Below are positions 18,404-28,507 of a DNA stretch of 64,000 nt, one piece after another. Every line of letters begins with the position of its first letter. The stretch's first letter is position 1. The notes beneath the pieces are model-generated. The model ran no database searches. It saw only the letters and a list, made by a program, of their open reading frames with translations, and had not been told where the DNA came from. A program made the position numbers and the translations under genes. The stretch spans positions 186,001 to 250,000 of the forward strand of contig JAUJEB010000008.1 in NCBI GenBank assembly GCA_030442055.1, written 5' to 3'. This DNA is from Agaribacillus aureus (GTDB lineage Bacteria > Bacteroidota > Bacteroidia > Cytophagales > Cyclobacteriaceae).

Positions 18404-19201
18404 ATGGCTGTCATAAATTTTTATAAATACCAGGGAACCGGAAATGATTTCGTTATGATTGACGACAGGGACCAGCGATTCCCTTATAATGCCGCGGAAT
18501 CTACTCAATTTGATACCCGGATTATTGCCCGGATTTGTGATCGGAAATTTGGTGTAGGTGCCGATGGGTTGATTTTAATACGCGATCATGACGAGTACGA
18601 TTTTGAAATGATTTATTTCAATGCAGACGGCTCCCAAAGCTTATGTGGCAATGGCAGCAGGTGTGCTGTACGATTTGCTAATTACCTTGGTATCATACAA
18701 AATGAAACTTGCTTTTTGGCCATTGATGGTCCTCACGAAGCCTTTATTGAAGAGGATTTAATCCATCTTAAAATGGGGAATGTCAACCAGGTAAAAAAAA
18801 TGAACGGACATTGGTTTATCGACACCGGGTCTCCCCATGTTATTAAATTCATCGAGGATCTGGAGGCGTTTGATGTCTATGAAGAAGGTAAAGCCATCCG
18901 ACATGACCAGGCCTTTGCTCCCAATGGGACTAATGTCAACTTTGTCGAGGCTTGTAGCATGGACGAACTATTTGTGAGAACATTTGAAAGAGGCGTCGAA
19001 AACGAAACTTTGTCTTGTGGCACCGGTGTTACGGCTGTCAGTTTGGCAGCCAGCTATGAAAAATTTACAAGTCCTGTTAAAATAAAAACACTCGGAGGCA
19101 GCCTTCAGGTGTCATTTGATAAGATTGATAATCAAAAATTTGAAAATATCTATCTAATAGGACCAGCGGGAATGGTATTTGAAGGAACAATTCAATTATA
19201 A
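18404..19201 (+). CDS. dapF: Diaminopimelate epimerase
   Basis: DapF interconverts LL- and meso-diaminopimelate for lysine and peptidoglycan synthesis. The two catalytic cysteines lie in the conserved motifs NGSRCAVRFA and ETLSCGTGVTAV; the start FYKYQGTGNDFVMIDD is also typical. The product is 265 residues from the ATG at 18404; an in-frame TTG fifteen bases earlier is rejected. It is a single gene between the ribosomal operon and secA. Confidence 0.95.
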   Translation: MAVINFYKYQGTGNDFVMIDDRDQRFPYNAAESTQFDTRIIARICDRKFGVGADGLILIRDHDEYDFEMIYFNADGSQSLCGNGSRCAVRFANYLGIIQNETCFLAIDGPHEAFIEEDLIHLKMGNVNQVKKMNGHWFIDTGSPHVIKFIEDLEAFDVYEEGKAIRHDQAFAPNGTNVNFVEACSMDELFVRTFERGVENETLSCGTGVTAVSLAASYEKFTSPVKIKTLGGSLQVSFDKIDNQKFENIYLIGPAGMVFEGTIQL

Positions 19202-19306
19202 ATAAAAAGTTGATCAGTTAGGCAAAATTGTGGGTAGGCGGGATTATTAATTGTTCATCTTAACCATTAACTTTAAGTATTCAATCTTGAAAACTCATAT
19301 AATCAT

Positions 19307-22300
19307 ATGTTAGATATAGTAACTAAGGGGATAACGAAAATCTTTGGTAATAAGTCGGAGAAGGATATTAAAGCTGTGATGCCTTTGGTAGAAAAAGTGA
19401 ACGAAGCCTACGAAGCGCTATTTGCCATTAGTGATGACGAACTGCGGGCCAAAACCAAAGAAATAAAAGCGGTTATCGCGCAGGAACTAAAAGAAATAGA
19501 TGACGAATTAGCCGCCCTGCACCAGCAAATAGAAGACAATCCGGATATTGACATTCATCAAAAGGAAGAAATATTTGATAAAATCGACAAACTGGAAGAA
19601 AGCAGGAATAAGGAGCTTGAAAAAGTTTTATTAAAAGTATTGCCGGATGCTTTTGCTGTGGTAAAAGAAACAGCCCGTCGGTTTAAAGATAACGAAAAGC
19701 TGGAAGTGACCGCAGATTTGTTTGACAAACAAATAGCTGCGGAAAAAAGTAATGTAGAGATCCAGGGAGAAAAGGCGATCTGGCACAACCGATGGATAGC
19801 GGCTGGAAATGAAATCGTATGGGACATGTTGCACTATGATGTGCAGATTATCGGAGGTATCATTTTGCACGAAGGAAAAATTGCTGAAATGGCGACAGGT
19901 GAAGGTAAAACCCTGGTCGCTACCCTACCTGCCTTTTTAAATGCCCTGGCACAACGAGGGGTACATGTGGTGACGGTAAATGACTACCTGGCAAAAAGAG
20001 ACTCAGAGTGGATGGCGCCACTGTTTGAGTTCCATGGTTTGACTATTGACTGTATCGATAAACATGAGCCAAATTCCGAGTCGAGAAGGAAGGCCTATCG
20101 CGCTGATATATCTTACGGAACCAATAACGAATTTGGGTTTGATTATCTGAGAGATAATATGGCCCGGGACCCGGAAGAGCTGGTGCAAAGAAAACATCAC
20201 TTTGCCATGGTCGATGAGGTTGACTCCGTTCTGATCGATGAAGCCCGTACACCATTGATTATCTCAGGCCCCGTTCCAAAGGGTGATATCCACGAATTTC
20301 ATGAGCTGAAGCCCAGAATTGCAAAACTGGTTGAGGCCCAGAAAAAACTGGTTTCGCAATATTTGATACAGGCCAAAAAACAGATCAATGAGGAGGACGA
20401 AAAAGAAGGGGGACTGGCTTTATTCCGGGCCTTCAGAGGATTGCCCAAATACAAGCCACTCATCAAGTACCTCAGTGAAACAGGAAAAAAGCAATTGCTG
20501 AACAAAACCGAGAACTTTTACCTGCAGGACAATTCCAAAATGATGCCTGAGGCCGATGAGCCGCTATACTTTACAATAGATGAGAAAAATAATACCATCG
20601 ATCTGACCGAAAAAGGGCTGGATTTAATTACAGGTGAGGGGGAAGATCCAAAGCTATTCATACTTCCCGATATTGGTATGGAAATGGGGGCTATCGACAA
20701 TGCTGAGAATCTTGCCGACGAAGAAAAGTTACATAAAAAGGATGAGCTGATTAAGGATTATTCCGCCAAGGCCGAGCGTATTCATACCATTAATCAACTG
20801 CTGAAAGCATATACCCTCTTTGAAAAAGATGTGGAATACATCATTGCGGATGAAAAAGTAAAAATTGTTGACGAGCAAACCGGCCGTGTTATGGATGGCC
20901 GGAGATATTCAGATGGGTTGCACCAGGCCATTGAGGCGAAGGAAAATGTAAAGGTAGAGGATGCTACGCAGACCTATGCCACGGTTACCCTGCAGAATTA
21001 TTTCAGGATGTATCACAAACTGGCCGGTATGACGGGTACAGCAGAGACTGAAGCCGGTGAGTTTTGGGAGATATACAAGCTGGATGTGGTGGTAATCCCT
21101 ACCAACAAGCCCATTGTAAGGGCTGATATGGACGATAAGGTTTACAAAACGGTGCGGGAGAAATTTAATGCTGTGGCCGACGAGATTGTTACCCTGACAA
21201 AAGAAGGCCGTCCGATTTTGGTAGGTACTACCTCAGTGGAGATATCGGAGTTAGTCAGCCGGATGTTGAAAATTCGGAACATTGAGCATCAAACACTCAA
21301 TGCCAAGCAACATCAAAAAGAGGCGGATATTGTAGCACTTGCCGGTAAGCCGGGCACGGTGACCATTGCGACCAACATGGCCGGTAGGGGAACAGATATC
21401 AAATTGAGCCCTGAATCAAAAGAGTCCGGAGGATTGGCGATTATTGGTACCGAAAGACATGAGTCAAGAAGAGTAGACAGACAGCTGAGAGGTAGGTCGG
21501 GAAGACAGGGCGATCCCGGTTCATCGCAGTTTTTTGTATCTCTTGAAGACAACCTCATGAGGATGTTTATGTCGGAAAGGGTCACCAAAATCATGGATAG
21601 ATTAGGTTTGCAGGAAGGAGAAGTGATCCAGCATTCCATGGTCACCAAATCAATTGAAAGAGCACAGAAAAAAGTAGAGGAAAATAACTTTGCCATTAGA
21701 AAGCGGCTGCTGGAATACGATGACGTTATGAATTCTCAGCGGGAGGTTATCTATAAAAGAAGAAGAAATGCGCTTTACGGCGAGCGATTGCAACTGGATA
21801 TTCTCAATATGTTGTACGATACCTGCGATGATATTGTGATCAATGCCAAGGAATCTGAAGATTATGATAGCTTCAAATTAAATTGTCTCGGTATTTTGAG
21901 TCTGGATTTTCCGGTAGATTTGGATACCTTCAAAAGCAGCAGTCAGGAAGAGTTATCGGAACAACTATACAATGCGTCCCTAGCGCATTATCAGGAAAAA
22001 AATGCCGGTATTATTAAGCGTTCAGTTCCTATCATCAACGAGATTGAAAAAACCAGGGGTGCCACTATTGAGGATATACTGGTTCCTTTTACCGATGGTA
22101 AAAAACAAATAGGTGTGGCTTCAAACCTGAAGAAAAACGTAGCCACAGGATGTCAGGAGTTAATCAAATCCATGGAAAAAATGATTACCCTGGCCATAAT
22201 AGATCAGGCTTGGAAGGAGCATTTAAGGGAAATGGATGATCTAAAACAATCTGTGCAAAATGCGGTATACGAACAAAAAGATCCTTTGCTGATCTACAAA

Positions 22301-22663
22301 TTTGAGTCGTTTGAATTGTTTAAGCGGTTTATTGCAAAGGTCAATGAAGATACTGTGGGATTCCTGATGAAAGCAGACATTCCTGTAAGCGAATCAGATG
22401 ATGTACGGGAGGCGCAATCTCAAAAGACCCGTCAGCGACTCAGAGAAACAAAAGAGGAGTCGAGATCTTTATTAAGCGGTGGAGAGGCACCTAATAGACC
22501 ACCTGCTCAACAGGCAGTGACTCCCGCCAAATCGCAGAAAATTGCCGGTAGAAATGAAAAGGTTACGGTACAATATACTGATGGCAGCATAAAAAAGGAT
22601 GTCAAATTCAAAACCGTAGAAGATGATATTAGAAATAATAAATGTGTGTTAATTGAAGATTAG
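19307..22663 (+). CDS. secA: Preprotein translocase ATPase SecA
   Basis: SecA drives preproteins through SecYEG. The 1118-residue product has Walker A MATGEGKTLVA near residue 195, the DEAD-type MVDEVDSVLIDEARTPLIISG, NMAGRGTDIKLSP and the RQLRGRSGRQGDPGSSQFFVSLED motif. A large insertion follows the first nucleotide-binding half (about residues 330-450), as in other Bacteroidota. The C terminus lacks the Cys-rich zinc-finger motif found in many SecA proteins; it ends instead with a charged VTVQYTDGSIKKDVKFKTVE segment. Confidence 0.96.
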   Translation: MLDIVTKGITKIFGNKSEKDIKAVMPLVEKVNEAYEALFAISDDELRAKTKEIKAVIAQELKEIDDELAALHQQIEDNPDIDIHQKEEIFDKIDKLEESRNKELEKVLLKVLPDAFAVVKETARRFKDNEKLEVTADLFDKQIAAEKSNVEIQGEKAIWHNRWIAAGNEIVWDMLHYDVQIIGGIILHEGKIAEMATGEGKTLVATLPAFLNALAQRGVHVVTVNDYLAKRDSEWMAPLFEFHGLTIDCIDKHEPNSESRRKAYRADISYGTNNEFGFDYLRDNMARDPEELVQRKHHFAMVDEVDSVLIDEARTPLIISGPVPKGDIHEFHELKPRIAKLVEAQKKLVSQYLIQAKKQINEEDEKEGGLALFRAFRGLPKYKPLIKYLSETGKKQLLNKTENFYLQDNSKMMPEADEPLYFTIDEKNNTIDLTEKGLDLITGEGEDPKLFILPDIGMEMGAIDNAENLADEEKLHKKDELIKDYSAKAERIHTINQLLKAYTLFEKDVEYIIADEKVKIVDEQTGRVMDGRRYSDGLHQAIEAKENVKVEDATQTYATVTLQNYFRMYHKLAGMTGTAETEAGEFWEIYKLDVVVIPTNKPIVRADMDDKVYKTVREKFNAVADEIVTLTKEGRPILVGTTSVEISELVSRMLKIRNIEHQTLNAKQHQKEADIVALAGKPGTVTIATNMAGRGTDIKLSPESKESGGLAIIGTERHESRRVDRQLRGRSGRQGDPGSSQFFVSLEDNLMRMFMSERVTKIMDRLGLQEGEVIQHSMVTKSIERAQKKVEENNFAIRKRLLEYDDVMNSQREVIYKRRRNALYGERLQLDILNMLYDTCDDIVINAKESEDYDSFKLNCLGILSLDFPVDLDTFKSSSQEELSEQLYNASLAHYQEKNAGIIKRSVPIINEIEKTRGATIEDILVPFTDGKKQIGVASNLKKNVATGCQELIKSMEKMITLAIIDQAWKEHLREMDDLKQSVQNAVYEQKDPLLIYKFESFELFKRFIAKVNEDTVGFLMKADIPVSESDDVREAQSQKTRQRLRETKEESRSLLSGGEAPNRPPAQQAVTPAKSQKIAGRNEKVTVQYTDGSIKKDVKFKTVEDDIRNNKCVLIED

Positions 22664-22713
22664 CATTTATTTACATAGTTTTATGGGCTGTTATTAACAA
22701 TCAAAGAGGCTTT

Positions 22714-23247
22714 ATGAAAGGATCTGGCTTATTTCTTTTTTTAACGTTCATCGTTATTGTATCGGCTTGTACCGCATTTCGCAAAAACCTGGGGTCTGCG
22801 CCAAGGCATTCTGAAAACATCGCCGGACTTAGACCCACCTATGACGACCGTGAAATCCCTGTCCAGGAAAGCGATACCACCGTAGAAAATAACAACCCCC
22901 AAACAGGATTGGCACCGCAGCAGGATGTTACCAAACAATTAGACGAAATATTAAGCAATATTATCAAAAAGAACGACGATATAGAATATATCACGGGTTA
23001 TACCATCCAGGTTTATTCAGGTGCCAGCCGCGAAAATGCCGATATGGTAAAGTCTGAGATTTACAGGCAAATGCCGGATGCCAGGCCAAAGCGCGACTAT
23101 ATTTCGCCTAATTTTATAGTGAGGGTAGGAAGCTTTCTGGAGAAAATTGAGGCCCAAAAGACCTATAGCGAGTTGAAAGCGCATTTTCCACAAGCGACAT
23201 TGATCCCAGCCCGCATCCCCAATTCTCTTCCTCCTTCGAAATACTAG
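22714..23247 (+). CDS. SPOR-domain lipoprotein
   Basis: A 177-residue predicted lipoprotein: signal peptide with lipobox VSAC (Cys 19), a disordered linker (about 25-85) and a C-terminal SPOR-like domain (about 90-165: GYTIQVYSGASRENADMVKSE, then FIVRVGSFLEKIEAQKTYSELK). SPOR domains bind denuded peptidoglycan, often at division sites. It lies 50 bases after secA, and the amidohydrolase gene begins at the base after its stop codon, so the two are likely co-transcribed. Confidence 0.8.
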   Translation: MKGSGLFLFLTFIVIVSACTAFRKNLGSAPRHSENIAGLRPTYDDREIPVQESDTTVENNNPQTGLAPQQDVTKQLDEILSNIIKKNDDIEYITGYTIQVYSGASRENADMVKSEIYRQMPDARPKRDYISPNFIVRVGSFLEKIEAQKTYSELKAHFPQATLIPARIPNSLPPSKY

Positions 23248-24441
23248 ATGGAATTACAACAGCAAGTCCGGGAACTGGCCAGAGGTGTGAAGAATGAATT
23301 GATTGCGATTCGCAGGCATTTGCATGCCAATCCCGAATTATCATTTGAGGAATTCAATACTATGAATTTCGTGGCCGGAAAGCTGAAGGAATTTGGCATT
23401 CAACCGCAGGTTGGTGTGGCCGAAACCGGCTTGACGGCCGTGATTGAAGGCAGAAATCCATCCTCCGGAATCATAGCCTTACGCGCAGATATGGATGCAT
23501 TACCGATTCAGGAGCGCAACGAGGTACCTTACAAGTCGCAGGTCGATGGCGTCATGCATGCCTGCGGGCACGACGTGCATACGGCCTCATTACTGGGCGC
23601 AGCAAATATATTAACCGCTCTGAAGACGGAATTTGAAGGTACGGTAAAACTTATTTTTCAACCGGGCGAAGAGAAATCTCCAGGAGGTGCTTCCTTAATG
23701 ATTAAAGACGGCGCCCTTGAGAATCCCGCCCCTACTAAAATTATTGGGCAACATGTCATGCCGCTTATTGAGGTAGGAAAAGTAGGTTTCAAAAAGGGGA
23801 TGTACATGGCCAGTACCGACGAATTGTATGTGACGGTAAAAGGCAAGGGCGGCCATGGTGCCATGCCGGAATTAAATGTTGATCCTGTGTTGATCGCTTC
23901 TCACATTATTGTCGCGCTACAACAGATCATTAGCCGCAATGCCAGTCCGAAGACGCCTACCGTTTTATCTTTTGGAAAGGTGATTGCTGATGGAGCGACC
24001 AATGTTATTCCGGGAGAGGTGAAATTGGAAGGAACCTTTCGGGCAATGGATGAAAAATGGCGGGCGGAGGCACATATTAAAATGAAAAAAATGGCCGAAA
24101 GCATTGCCGAAGGTATGGGAGGTAGTTGTGAATTTAACATAGTGAAAGGTTATCCATACCTGGAAAATAATCCCCAGCTCACCGAGCTGGCAAAAAATGC
24201 CGCCATCAGCTATTTGGGCCAGGACAACGTGGTCGATCTGGATATCTGGATGGGCGGAGAAGACTTTGCCTATTACTCCCAGGAGATTGATGCTTCATTT
24301 TATCGCCTTGGTGTTCGCAATGAGGCCAGGGGCATTACCTCCCCCGTGCATACACCCACCTTTGATATCGACGAAGATGCCCTTGAAATAGGCTGTGGAT
24401 TAATGGCCTGGATAGCCCTCCAGACATTGGTAAACGACTGA
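23248..24441 (+). CDS. M20-family amidohydrolase
   Basis: A 397-residue zinc-type amidohydrolase of the M20D group (N-acyl-amino-acid or hippurate hydrolases). The motifs are ELIAIRRHLHANPELSFEE, LRADMDALPI, the metal-binding HACGHDVHTASLLG near residue 108, the FQPGEEKSPGGASLMI segment with the catalytic Glu, and WMGGEDFAYYSQ. No signal peptide, so cytoplasmic. It starts directly after the SPOR lipoprotein stop. The natural substrate cannot be read from the sequence. Confidence 0.88.
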   Translation: MELQQQVRELARGVKNELIAIRRHLHANPELSFEEFNTMNFVAGKLKEFGIQPQVGVAETGLTAVIEGRNPSSGIIALRADMDALPIQERNEVPYKSQVDGVMHACGHDVHTASLLGAANILTALKTEFEGTVKLIFQPGEEKSPGGASLMIKDGALENPAPTKIIGQHVMPLIEVGKVGFKKGMYMASTDELYVTVKGKGGHGAMPELNVDPVLIASHIIVALQQIISRNASPKTPTVLSFGKVIADGATNVIPGEVKLEGTFRAMDEKWRAEAHIKMKKMAESIAEGMGGSCEFNIVKGYPYLENNPQLTELAKNAAISYLGQDNVVDLDIWMGGEDFAYYSQEIDASFYRLGVRNEARGITSPVHTPTFDIDEDALEIGCGLMAWIALQTLVND

Positions 24442-24464
24442 TGGGGCAGCTAATAATTTGCACC

Positions 24465-26030
24465 TCACTGATCAACCGTGGCATGCATTTTACGAAGTTC
24501 GTTTTTCATAATCTTACCGGTGGCGTTTATAGGTAAGGTATCCATGAATTCAACTATTCTGGGGTACTTGTAAGTGGCCAGATGTTCTTTGGACCAGTGA
24601 ATAATCTCCTCCTTGGAGATCTGTTTACCGCGTTCCAGGACCACACAGGCCTTGATTTCTTCCCCGTGCTGTTCATCCGGAACGCCAATGACAGCCACCA
24701 GGGAAATGTCTTCATGCCTGATCATTACCTCTTCAACCTCCCTTGGGTACACATTGAATCCACCGCGAATAATCATATCCTTGGTTCGATCGACAATATA
24801 AAAATAACCATCCTCGTCCATCACGCCGACATCTCCGGAATGCATCCAACCTCCTTTAATGGCCTGCTCTGTGGCGTGAGGGTCCTTGTAATAACCTTTC
24901 ATTACATTATGACCTCTATATAATATCTGTCCTTTTTCGCCTGGTGGAAGCGGTTTATTATTTTGGTCGGCAACCATAACATCTACTCCCCAGACCGGTG
25001 TTCCGATAGAACCGGGCTTTCGTTTCTTATGCAAGTGATTGAAGGTAACAACCGGCGATCCTTCCGACATACCATAGCCCTCGAGAATGGGCACTTCATA
25101 TTTTTTTTCAAAATCTTCTAAAACCTGAACCGGTAAAGAGGCCCCGCCCGAAAGGCAAATTCTGAGATTTTCTTTAATACCGTTGTAATCAAGATTTTCG
25201 TTTTCATAATTTAAGAGGCCCCAGTACATGGTGGGAACGGCACAGAAAATGGTTGCACGGTATTTCAACATAGCCCCAAGAACAGTTTCGGGATCAAACC
25301 GTGGAATTAAAATACTGGTTTCTCCTGAATAAACACCGGTATTTAACTGGCAGGTCATCGCAAAAATATGGAATAGCGGTAACGTGATAATCTGGGTGTC
25401 CTGCTGGGTAGACTCTAATAATCTTCTGGTGACGTTGGCATTTAAAAATAGATTGTCGTGGCTCAATTCGGCGCCTTTGGGTTGCCCGGTAGTGCCGGAG
25501 GTATAAATGATGACCGCTGTATCATGTCCGTTGGTTTGTACCGTGTTAAATTCTACCGGTTGTTGATTTAAAAGCTGTCCGTAAGTGACGGTATCTGGAA
25601 AAGGAGAAGGCGCTTCATTTTTAGTCATTATTGGGATGAATTCTTCACAATTAACAGCTTGCTGAAAACCTGCATATCCTTCCTGCGCCATTGGTAATTC
25701 CGGGGTCCCTTCAAAACATAAAAAGACTTTGGCATCAGAATTATTTAACACATATCCAATTTCATTTGCTTTTAACAATACGTTCACCGGCACGACCACA
25801 GCGCCTGTCTTGAGTATCCCATAATATAAAATGGGAAAGTGCGGTAAATTAAGACAGCTCAAGGCTATCTTATCGCCAGGTTGTATGCCTTTGGCAACAA
25901 GCATATTTGCTGCCCGGTTAGCAGCCTCATTGATTTGACGATAACTGAACCTGACGTCATTAAATATAAAGGCGTCTTTATCTGGGCAATTGCGGAGATT
26001 GTCTTCCAGAATGGTGCTTAAGTTAAACAT
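24465..26030 (-). CDS. AMP-forming acyl-CoA ligase (long-chain-fatty-acid-CoA ligase type)
   Basis: The 521-residue product is an adenylate-forming enzyme that activates a carboxylic acid with ATP and joins it to CoA. It has the P-loop-like AVIIYTSGTTGQPKGAELSH, GYGMSEGSPV, the YRGHNVMKGYYKD and MHSGDVGVMDEDGYFYIVDR segments and the C-terminal acylation-domain motif with its catalytic Lys (INATGKIMKNELR). The overall pattern fits medium- or long-chain fatty acids, but substrate choice is not certain. It converges on the M20 gene with 23 bases between them. Confidence 0.88.
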   Translation of the reverse strand: MFNLSTILEDNLRNCPDKDAFIFNDVRFSYRQINEAANRAANMLVAKGIQPGDKIALSCLNLPHFPILYYGILKTGAVVVPVNVLLKANEIGYVLNNSDAKVFLCFEGTPELPMAQEGYAGFQQAVNCEEFIPIMTKNEAPSPFPDTVTYGQLLNQQPVEFNTVQTNGHDTAVIIYTSGTTGQPKGAELSHDNLFLNANVTRRLLESTQQDTQIITLPLFHIFAMTCQLNTGVYSGETSILIPRFDPETVLGAMLKYRATIFCAVPTMYWGLLNYENENLDYNGIKENLRICLSGGASLPVQVLEDFEKKYEVPILEGYGMSEGSPVVTFNHLHKKRKPGSIGTPVWGVDVMVADQNNKPLPPGEKGQILYRGHNVMKGYYKDPHATEQAIKGGWMHSGDVGVMDEDGYFYIVDRTKDMIIRGGFNVYPREVEEVMIRHEDISLVAVIGVPDEQHGEEIKACVVLERGKQISKEEIIHWSKEHLATYKYPRIVEFMDTLPINATGKIMKNELRKMHATVDQ

Positions 26031-26186
26031 GGTCTGGGGGTTTGGCTGATTAAAAAACTGATAAATGTGTTAGAATATAGGAAAAAAACGCCGGGTTTCA
26101 AACCAAAAATCAGAAAATAAACGCTATATCCCGACGTGGAAATTTAGCTGTCGCTTTTGATTGTGAGGCGCCTGGCCTCACAGCCA

Positions 26187-26858
26187 TTAGAGATGTGGGG
26201 CGATGGCCGCTTGCCAGATCTTATATCCTTTTTTGTTCATATGCAGGTTATCTTCGAGAAATAAATTTGGAAGTGGCTCACCGTTTTCACCCAGCATCGG
26301 CGACCAAACATCGATGAAATGAATGCCTGACTTTTTATCGCAATAATCCTTAAGCAGGTTATTTAATTTTACATAGCTGTCTTTTAGCGCCCATCGTGAA
26401 ATACTTGGTTTAGGGGAAATGAAGTAAATCGGAACATCAGGTAGCCGCTTGCGAAGGATTTTGATAAGTTTCTGAGTGTCATTTACAATCTGCTCGGGCT
26501 TTTTCCCGTCATTGATATCATTATCACCTTCATATATGAAAACCTTTTTGGGGTTGTACTTTATAATTAGATCTTCTGCATAAAAGATCAGGTCGCTCAT
26601 TTGAGAGCCCCCAAAGCCGCGATTGATAAGATCTACACCCGGAAAATATTTGTCAATATGCTTCCACAGTCTGATGCTGGAACTTCCCGTGAATAATGTC
26701 AGCTGTTGGGCGGGCATTTTTTTCGAGTCCACGGTTTTATAATGATCAATTTCCTTTTGGAACCGGGTTGGGTCTTGTCCGGAGACGGTAGAAAAGGCGG
26801 TTATATATGTGAGTAATACAAAAAAGGCAGGTAAATGGGGCTTGTAGATTTTTTTCAT
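26187..26858 (-). CDS. Secreted SGNH/GDSL-type hydrolase
   Basis: A 223-residue exported esterase-like protein with a signal peptide (to about residue 28) and the SGNH blocks: FTGSSSIRLW (block I, catalytic Ser, GSS instead of GDS), NRGFGGSQMSD (block II, Gly), EGDNDIND (block III, Asn) and DNLHMNKKGYKIW (block V, Asp-x-x-His). These enzymes deacetylate or de-esterify sugars and lipids. It follows the Gfo/Idh/MocA gene by 30 bases on the same strand, suggesting an operon. Confidence 0.8.
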   Translation of the reverse strand: MKKIYKPHLPAFFVLLTYITAFSTVSGQDPTRFQKEIDHYKTVDSKKMPAQQLTLFTGSSSIRLWKHIDKYFPGVDLINRGFGGSQMSDLIFYAEDLIIKYNPKKVFIYEGDNDINDGKKPEQIVNDTQKLIKILRKRLPDVPIYFISPKPSISRWALKDSYVKLNNLLKDYCDKKSGIHFIDVWSPMLGENGEPLPNLFLEDNLHMNKKGYKIWQAAIAPHL

Positions 26859-26888
26859 TTTTTCAAAAGGAATAATAGAAACTATAAA

Positions 26889-27908
26889 CTAGCGCGAAAC
26901 TACGCTGGCCTGTTGATAGATCTTTTCGATAATTTCCACCGTTTTCAAACCTTCAAAGCCGCTGGTAGCAATTTCAGCTTTACCATCTAATGCCTCAATC
27001 AGGTTTTTGTATACTTTGTCATGGTTTGACATCGAGCCCTTGTATTCACCGTAATTATTAGGTGGATTACCCTTGGGTAAATTGTGAATTTGATAATTTT
27101 CAATCTGCTGATATTCCAGCTCATTGAGATACTGGCCGCCGACTTTGACGGTCCCTTTTTCTCCAAATACGGTCAGCGAGCCTTCCATATTCTTTTGGTA
27201 ACTATTCACTGTATAATGAATTGTACCAATGATCCCATTTTCAAATTTTAGAGTGACCACACCGTTGTCTTCAAAATCTATAGTTTCACAGTGAGCGAAG
27301 TTGCCTATCAGGGCACTAACTTCTCTGATATCTCCCAACATCCAGTATAACAAATCTATAAAATGACTAAACTGTGTATACAAGGTGCCACCGTCCAGGG
27401 CTTTGCTCCCTTTCCAATCAGATTGCTGGTAATAGTTGAAATTTCTATTCCAGAAGCAGTTCAGCTGTACGCTATATATTTTACCAAGTTTATTTTCGTC
27501 AATTGCCTTTTTGATGGCGACTATTGGCGGGTTAAAACGATTTTGTTTAACGATCACCAACATTTTATTTGCTTTTTCGGCCGCATCGATCATGGATTGA
27601 CAGTCAGCGACACTAATGGCCATGGGTTTTTCGCACAACACGTGGAATCCAGCCTGAAGCGCCATGATCGAGTGGCTTGCGTGAAGACCATTGGGAGTGC
27701 ATATTGAGACTACGTCTACGTCCTTTTCCGCAGCCAACAGGTCCTCCACTTGCTGGTATACATTGGCCTGGCAGGTCTTGGCCAAAGCTGTTGCCCGTTC
27801 TGTCTTTACGTCGCATACCGCCTTTAATATGCCAACGTTACTGATGTGTTGCACGTGACGGGAGGCGATGCGGCCACATCCGATAACAGCAAACTTCTTT
27901 TTACCCAT
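26889..27908 (-). CDS. Gfo/Idh/MocA-family oxidoreductase
   Basis: A 339-residue NAD(P)-dependent sugar dehydrogenase-like enzyme. It has the Rossmann motif GCGRIASRHVQHI at about residues 10-22, ICTPNGLHA, the family HVLCEKPMAISVADCQSMI motif with the conserved Lys-Pro, and a C-terminal beta sheet with GGTLYTQFSHFIDLLYWMLGD. The combination resembles UDP-N-acetylglucosamine(-uronate) 3-dehydrogenases of the WlbA type, but no other nucleotide-sugar genes are adjacent, so the substrate is open. Confidence 0.82.
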   Translation of the reverse strand: MGKKKFAVIGCGRIASRHVQHISNVGILKAVCDVKTERATALAKTCQANVYQQVEDLLAAEKDVDVVSICTPNGLHASHSIMALQAGFHVLCEKPMAISVADCQSMIDAAEKANKMLVIVKQNRFNPPIVAIKKAIDENKLGKIYSVQLNCFWNRNFNYYQQSDWKGSKALDGGTLYTQFSHFIDLLYWMLGDIREVSALIGNFAHCETIDFEDNGVVTLKFENGIIGTIHYTVNSYQKNMEGSLTVFGEKGTVKVGGQYLNELEYQQIENYQIHNLPKGNPPNNYGEYKGSMSNHDKVYKNLIEALDGKAEIATSGFEGLKTVEIIEKIYQQASVVSR

Positions 27909-28507
27909 GAGATTACTAAAAATAAAAACTTAAAGATATTATTTCTGCTGTAGTTTGTTACACTTAATGATTAAAATCTGAGGATTAGACCATTATGCCT
28001 GGCGGCCAACTTCATTTTTTTTAACCATACCGGCAGTCTGATTTCAAAATATCTTGTTTCGACAAACCACCTGGAAAAACCGCCAAAAATTTTTCCACAG
28101 ATTGGGGAATTTTTCCACAATCTGTGGAATGTCAAAATATAATATTTTTTAGATTTTACGTTTTAACATAAATTTTGAGTGTCATTATTTTGATCAGAAA
28201 TATCTTAATTGGCAGCGTTAGAGACTTTCGACTGAAAAAAAATATTAAAAAATTTGAAAGTTAGGAATTTTTTGATGTAAGAAAAACAGCCTCTTTGAAT
28301 TATTTCTGAGAATTATAACGAACGCCAAACGAAAAATTTTAACACAAGTAATTGATTTATAGATATTTAACATCAATTAAGTAAAATTTACGTGATGAAA
28401 GAAAATAAAGTTTTTAATTATTTTTTTACAAGATAAAGTACTAGTATTGACTGCTTATTAATTGTACTTTTTAAATATGCCAAAACATCAAAACTTGTTA
28501 ACGACTT
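27909..28507. other. 599-bp AT-rich intergenic region with inverted and direct repeats
   Basis: No gene is seen. At 28093-28129 a perfect 12-bp inverted repeat (TTCCACAGATTG and CAATCTGTGGAA, 13-base loop) overlaps two direct copies of ATTTTTCCACA at 28089-28099 and 28109-28119. The following 350 bases are strongly A/T-rich. The direct copies differ by one base from the DnaA-box form TTATCCACA. Confidence 0.6.
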
